From: an uncultured Chitinophagaceae bacterium
Lineage (GTDB): Bacteria > Bacteroidota > Bacteroidia > Chitinophagales > Chitinophagaceae
Length of the DNA: 7,485 bases
Direction of reading: 5' to 3'
Assembly: GCA_946885335.1 (NCBI GenBank)
Contig: CAMPGG010000164.1
Location: 1-7,485 of the forward strand
Part shown: positions 5,829 through 7,485 of the stretch, in pieces
Numbering within the stretch: position 1 is the stretch's first letter
Layout of the letters: every line of letters starts with the position of its first letter
The notes under the pieces: model-generated
What the model saw: the letters and a program-made list of their open reading frames with translations, nothing else
What the model was told of the DNA's origin: nothing
Databases searched by the model: none
Made by a program: the position numbers and the translations under genes

Positions 5829-7334
5829 ATGAGCGATCTCAAAGTTTACAATTCATTAACCAGGAAAAAGGAAGTTTTTGAAAGTATAACACCCGGTCAT
5901 GCCGGCATGTATGTATGCGGTCCTACTGTTAGCGGGGAAAGTCATTTAGGGCATGCACGTCCATATATTACATTCGATGTTGTATACAGGTATCTCATGC
6001 ACCTGGGATATAAAGTTCGCTATGTGCGTAACATCACGGATGCAGGTCACTTTGAAGAAGAAGGTCGGGAAGCGGAAGATAAAATTTCAAAAAAAGCGGT
6101 GCTCGAAAAATTGGAACCCATGGAACTGGTACAGAAATACACCAACCTGTATCACTGGGCCATGGATCAATTCAATTGCTTGCCGCCATCGATAGAACCC
6201 ACAGCCACCGGCCACATCGTGGAGCAGATCAATATGATCGAAACATTAATTAAAGCAGGTTATGCATATGAAATAAATGGCAGTGTGTATTTTGATGTAA
6301 AAAAATATGCAGCAGGATATGATTATGGTAAACTGAGTGGCCGGGTGATTGAAGATATGCTTGAAACGACCAGGGAACTGGAAGGGCAGGAAGAAAAAAG
6401 AAATAAAGCTGATTTCGCACTGTGGAAAGCTGCACCGGCAGAACATATCATGCGCTGGAAAAGCCCCTGGGGCGAAGGTTTCCCGGGATGGCATATTGAA
6501 TGCTCTGCGATGGCTACCAAATATTTGGGTGCACAGTTTGATATTCATGGAGGTGGTATGGATCTGCAGTTTCCACATCATGAAAGCGAAATTGCGCAAA
6601 GTACCATTTGCAATCATGTTTCCCCCGTCCGTTATTGGATGCATAATAATATGATCACGATTAACGGTCGTAAAATGGGTAAAAGCTATAACAATGTTAT
6701 CAGGCTGACCGAATTGTTTACAGGTGATCATCCTCTGCTGGAAAAAGCTTACTCGCCCATGACCGTGCGGTTTTTTATACTGCAAACACACTACAGAAGT
6801 ACGCTTGATTTTGGCAATGATGCCCTGCTGGCTGCTGAAAAAGGATTGAAGCGTTTAATGGAAGCCTATGAATGGCTTCAGAAAATGAATATCACTAACG
6901 ATGATGGACAGCCGGGAAACATAAACCAGGAACTGGATGAAAAAGTGATCAAGCTGTTAAACGAATTTGATGAATATATTAATGATGATTTCAGTACAGC
7001 GAAAGTGCTGGCTAATATGTTCGAACTGGTTCCCGTTATTAATTCATTAAAAGATAAAAACATACCCGTTGATTCTTTGTATAATACCACTTTAAAAATC
7101 CTTCAGCAGAAAATGAAAGTGTATGTAGAAGATATATTGGGACTAAAAACGGAAACCCTTGCAGATGGAGAAAAGTTGAATGGCGTTTTGCAGGTTTTAA
7201 TAAACTTACGCAAACAGGCCCGCGAAAAAAAGGACTGGGCCACATCAGATAAAATCCGCAACCAACTGGCTGAGATCGGTATAATATTGAAAGATGAGAA
7301 AAACGGGGAAATGAGTTGGGGGTTGGTTGATTAG
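5829..7334 (+). CDS. cysS: Cysteinyl-tRNA synthetase
   Basis: 501 residues; E. coli CysRS is about 461, and Bacteroidota forms are longer as I recall. It charges tRNA-Cys with cysteine in the cytoplasm using ATP. The class I catalytic domain shows the HIGH motif as HLGH (39-42) and the KMSKS loop as KMGKS (282-286). The zinc ligands that select cysteine are all present: Cys30 (MYVCGPTV), Cys225 (WHIECSAM), His250 and Glu254 (FPHHESEIAQ), with the same spacing as in E. coli. The DALR-type helical domain follows (about 360-500), including LRKQAREKKDWATSDKIRNQLAEIGI near the end, the usual anticodon-side C-terminal feature. The ATG at 5829 gives the standard N-terminus. It follows the EEP gene by 97 bases and probably has its own promoter. 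The final residues (GLVD) and stop are encoded by the start of the downstream repeat, so the extreme C-terminus may be recently altered. Confidence 0.97.
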   Translation: MSDLKVYNSLTRKKEVFESITPGHAGMYVCGPTVSGESHLGHARPYITFDVVYRYLMHLGYKVRYVRNITDAGHFEEEGREAEDKISKKAVLEKLEPMELVQKYTNLYHWAMDQFNCLPPSIEPTATGHIVEQINMIETLIKAGYAYEINGSVYFDVKKYAAGYDYGKLSGRVIEDMLETTRELEGQEEKRNKADFALWKAAPAEHIMRWKSPWGEGFPGWHIECSAMATKYLGAQFDIHGGGMDLQFPHHESEIAQSTICNHVSPVRYWMHNNMITINGRKMGKSYNNVIRLTELFTGDHPLLEKAYSPMTVRFFILQTHYRSTLDFGNDALLAAEKGLKRLMEAYEWLQKMNITNDDGQPGNINQELDEKVIKLLNEFDEYINDDFSTAKVLANMFELVPVINSLKDKNIPVDSLYNTTLKILQQKMKVYVEDILGLKTETLADGEKLNGVLQVLINLRKQAREKKDWATSDKIRNQLAEIGIILKDEKNGEMSWGLVD

Positions 7335-7349
7335 TTGAAGGGTTGATAA
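7326..7349 (+). repeat. Octanucleotide-periodic array, three GTTGANNN units (+ orientation)
   Basis: GTTGATTA, GTTGAAGG and GTTGATAA follow each other at 7326, 7334 and 7342, an exact 8-base period. The first unit overlaps the last codons and TAG stop of cysS. The same unit recurs downstream (7404-7427) and in reverse orientation (7449-7480). Confidence 0.65.
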
Positions 7350-7363
7350 GTTCAGGAATTAGG

Positions 7364-7387
7364 AACCTGCCTGCCGGCAGGCAGGTT
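7364..7387. repeat. Perfect 24-bp GC-rich palindrome, Bacteroidota-type intergenic repeat
   Basis: AACCTGCCTGCC (7364-7375) is followed with no spacer by its exact reverse complement (7376-7387). The core CCTGCCTGCCGGCAGGCAGG is, as I recall, a recurrent intergenic palindrome in Bacteroidota genomes. It lies 29 bases after the cysS stop and would make a very stable hairpin in RNA from either strand. No T-tract follows, so it is not a canonical intrinsic terminator, though it could terminate or protect the 3' end of the cysS transcript. An 8-base direct repeat GGAATTAG flanks it at 7355-7362 and 7397-7404. Confidence 0.8.
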
Positions 7388-7403
7388 GGTATATTGGGAA
7401 TTA

Positions 7404-7427
7404 GTTGATTGGTTGATATGTTGATAG
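7404..7427 (+). repeat. Second octanucleotide-periodic array, three GTTGATNN units (+ orientation)
   Basis: GTTGATTG, GTTGATAT and GTTGATAG start at 7404, 7412 and 7420, again with an exact 8-base period. The unit is the same as in the array at 7326-7349, on the other side of the GC-rich palindrome. The two arrays are 78 bases apart and not in the same 8-base phase, so the palindrome segment is not a whole number of units. Confidence 0.65.
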
Positions 7428-7448
7428 GAATTGAATAATTCACTGTCA

Positions 7449-7480
7449 TCCTAAACAACTAAACATCTCAACAACTAAAC
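7449..7480 (-). repeat. Octanucleotide-periodic array in reverse orientation
   Basis: Read on the minus strand from 7480 down, the sequence is GTTTAGTT, GTTGAGAT, GTTTAGTT, GTTTAGGA: four 8-base units starting with GTT. On the plus strand this shows as an 11-base direct repeat AACAACTAAAC at 7454-7464 and 7470-7480, exactly 16 bases apart. The units are related to, but more degenerate than, the plus-oriented arrays. The repeat may continue past the window end. No gene is seen in 7335-7485. Confidence 0.55.
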
Positions 7481-7485
7481 GTTCA

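Noticed and set aside
6246..6791. 181-codon open frame on the minus strand inside cysS
   Set aside because: Fully antisense to a clear, complete cysteinyl-tRNA synthetase; the translation is rich in His, Cys and Phe with no domain, typical of a shadow frame.
7364..7387. Palindrome as a canonical rho-independent terminator
   Set aside because: The stem is strong, but there is no loop spacer and no run of T after it; kept as a repeat instead.
7039..7458. 139-codon minus-strand open frame crossing the cysS end
   Set aside because: Made from antisense cysS plus translated repeat and palindrome DNA (a TCLPAGR-type peptide from the palindrome); not a real protein.

Overview
The window reads as chromosomal DNA of a Bacteroidota bacterium, most likely near Chitinophagaceae. 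This is an inference. It rests on the AT-leaning composition with lysine- and asparagine-rich proteins, the absence of strong Shine-Dalgarno sites, a TAnnTTTG-type -7 box before cysS, the KMGKS form of the cysteinyl-tRNA synthetase signature loop, and the GC-rich CCTGCC/GGCAGG palindrome at the right end. All seven genes lie on the + strand and together leave no gap above about 150 bp.

Left part (1-1838): the 3' end of a gene with a formylglycine-generating-enzyme-like (SUMF1) domain that lacks the catalytic cysteines. Fourteen bases later comes a Gfo/Idh/MocA oxidoreductase with a twin-arginine signal. Their closeness suggests one transcript and exported carbohydrate or cyclitol chemistry; the substrate cannot be read from the sequence.

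Middle part (1896-4549): a small phenylacetate (paa) cluster. PaaG isomerises the ring-1,2-epoxide of phenylacetyl-CoA to the oxepin. PaaI is a hotdog thioesterase. PaaY is a hexapeptide-repeat, gamma-carbonic-anhydrase-like thioesterase. PaaI and PaaY are known to hydrolyse stalled or dead-end CoA intermediates, so this set handles and detoxifies the reactive epoxide/oxepin stage. The epoxidase (paaABCDE), ligase (paaK), ring-opening (paaZ) and beta-oxidation (paaF/H/J) genes are not here and would have to lie elsewhere. An unrecognised protein with five predicted membrane segments is inserted between paaI and paaY.

Right part (4613-7334): a membrane-anchored endonuclease/exonuclease/phosphatase-family protein with a complete active site, then cysS with its own likely promoter. 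The last 150 bases are non-coding repeat DNA. They hold a perfect 24-bp palindrome and short arrays with an 8-bp period (GTTGANNN) in both orientations. The first unit supplies the last codons and stop of cysS.

Most of the window is ordinary and well explained. The least explained parts are the membrane protein inside the paa cluster and the periodic repeat region after cysS. No CRISPR array, tRNA, rRNA, insertion sequence or defence system is visible.
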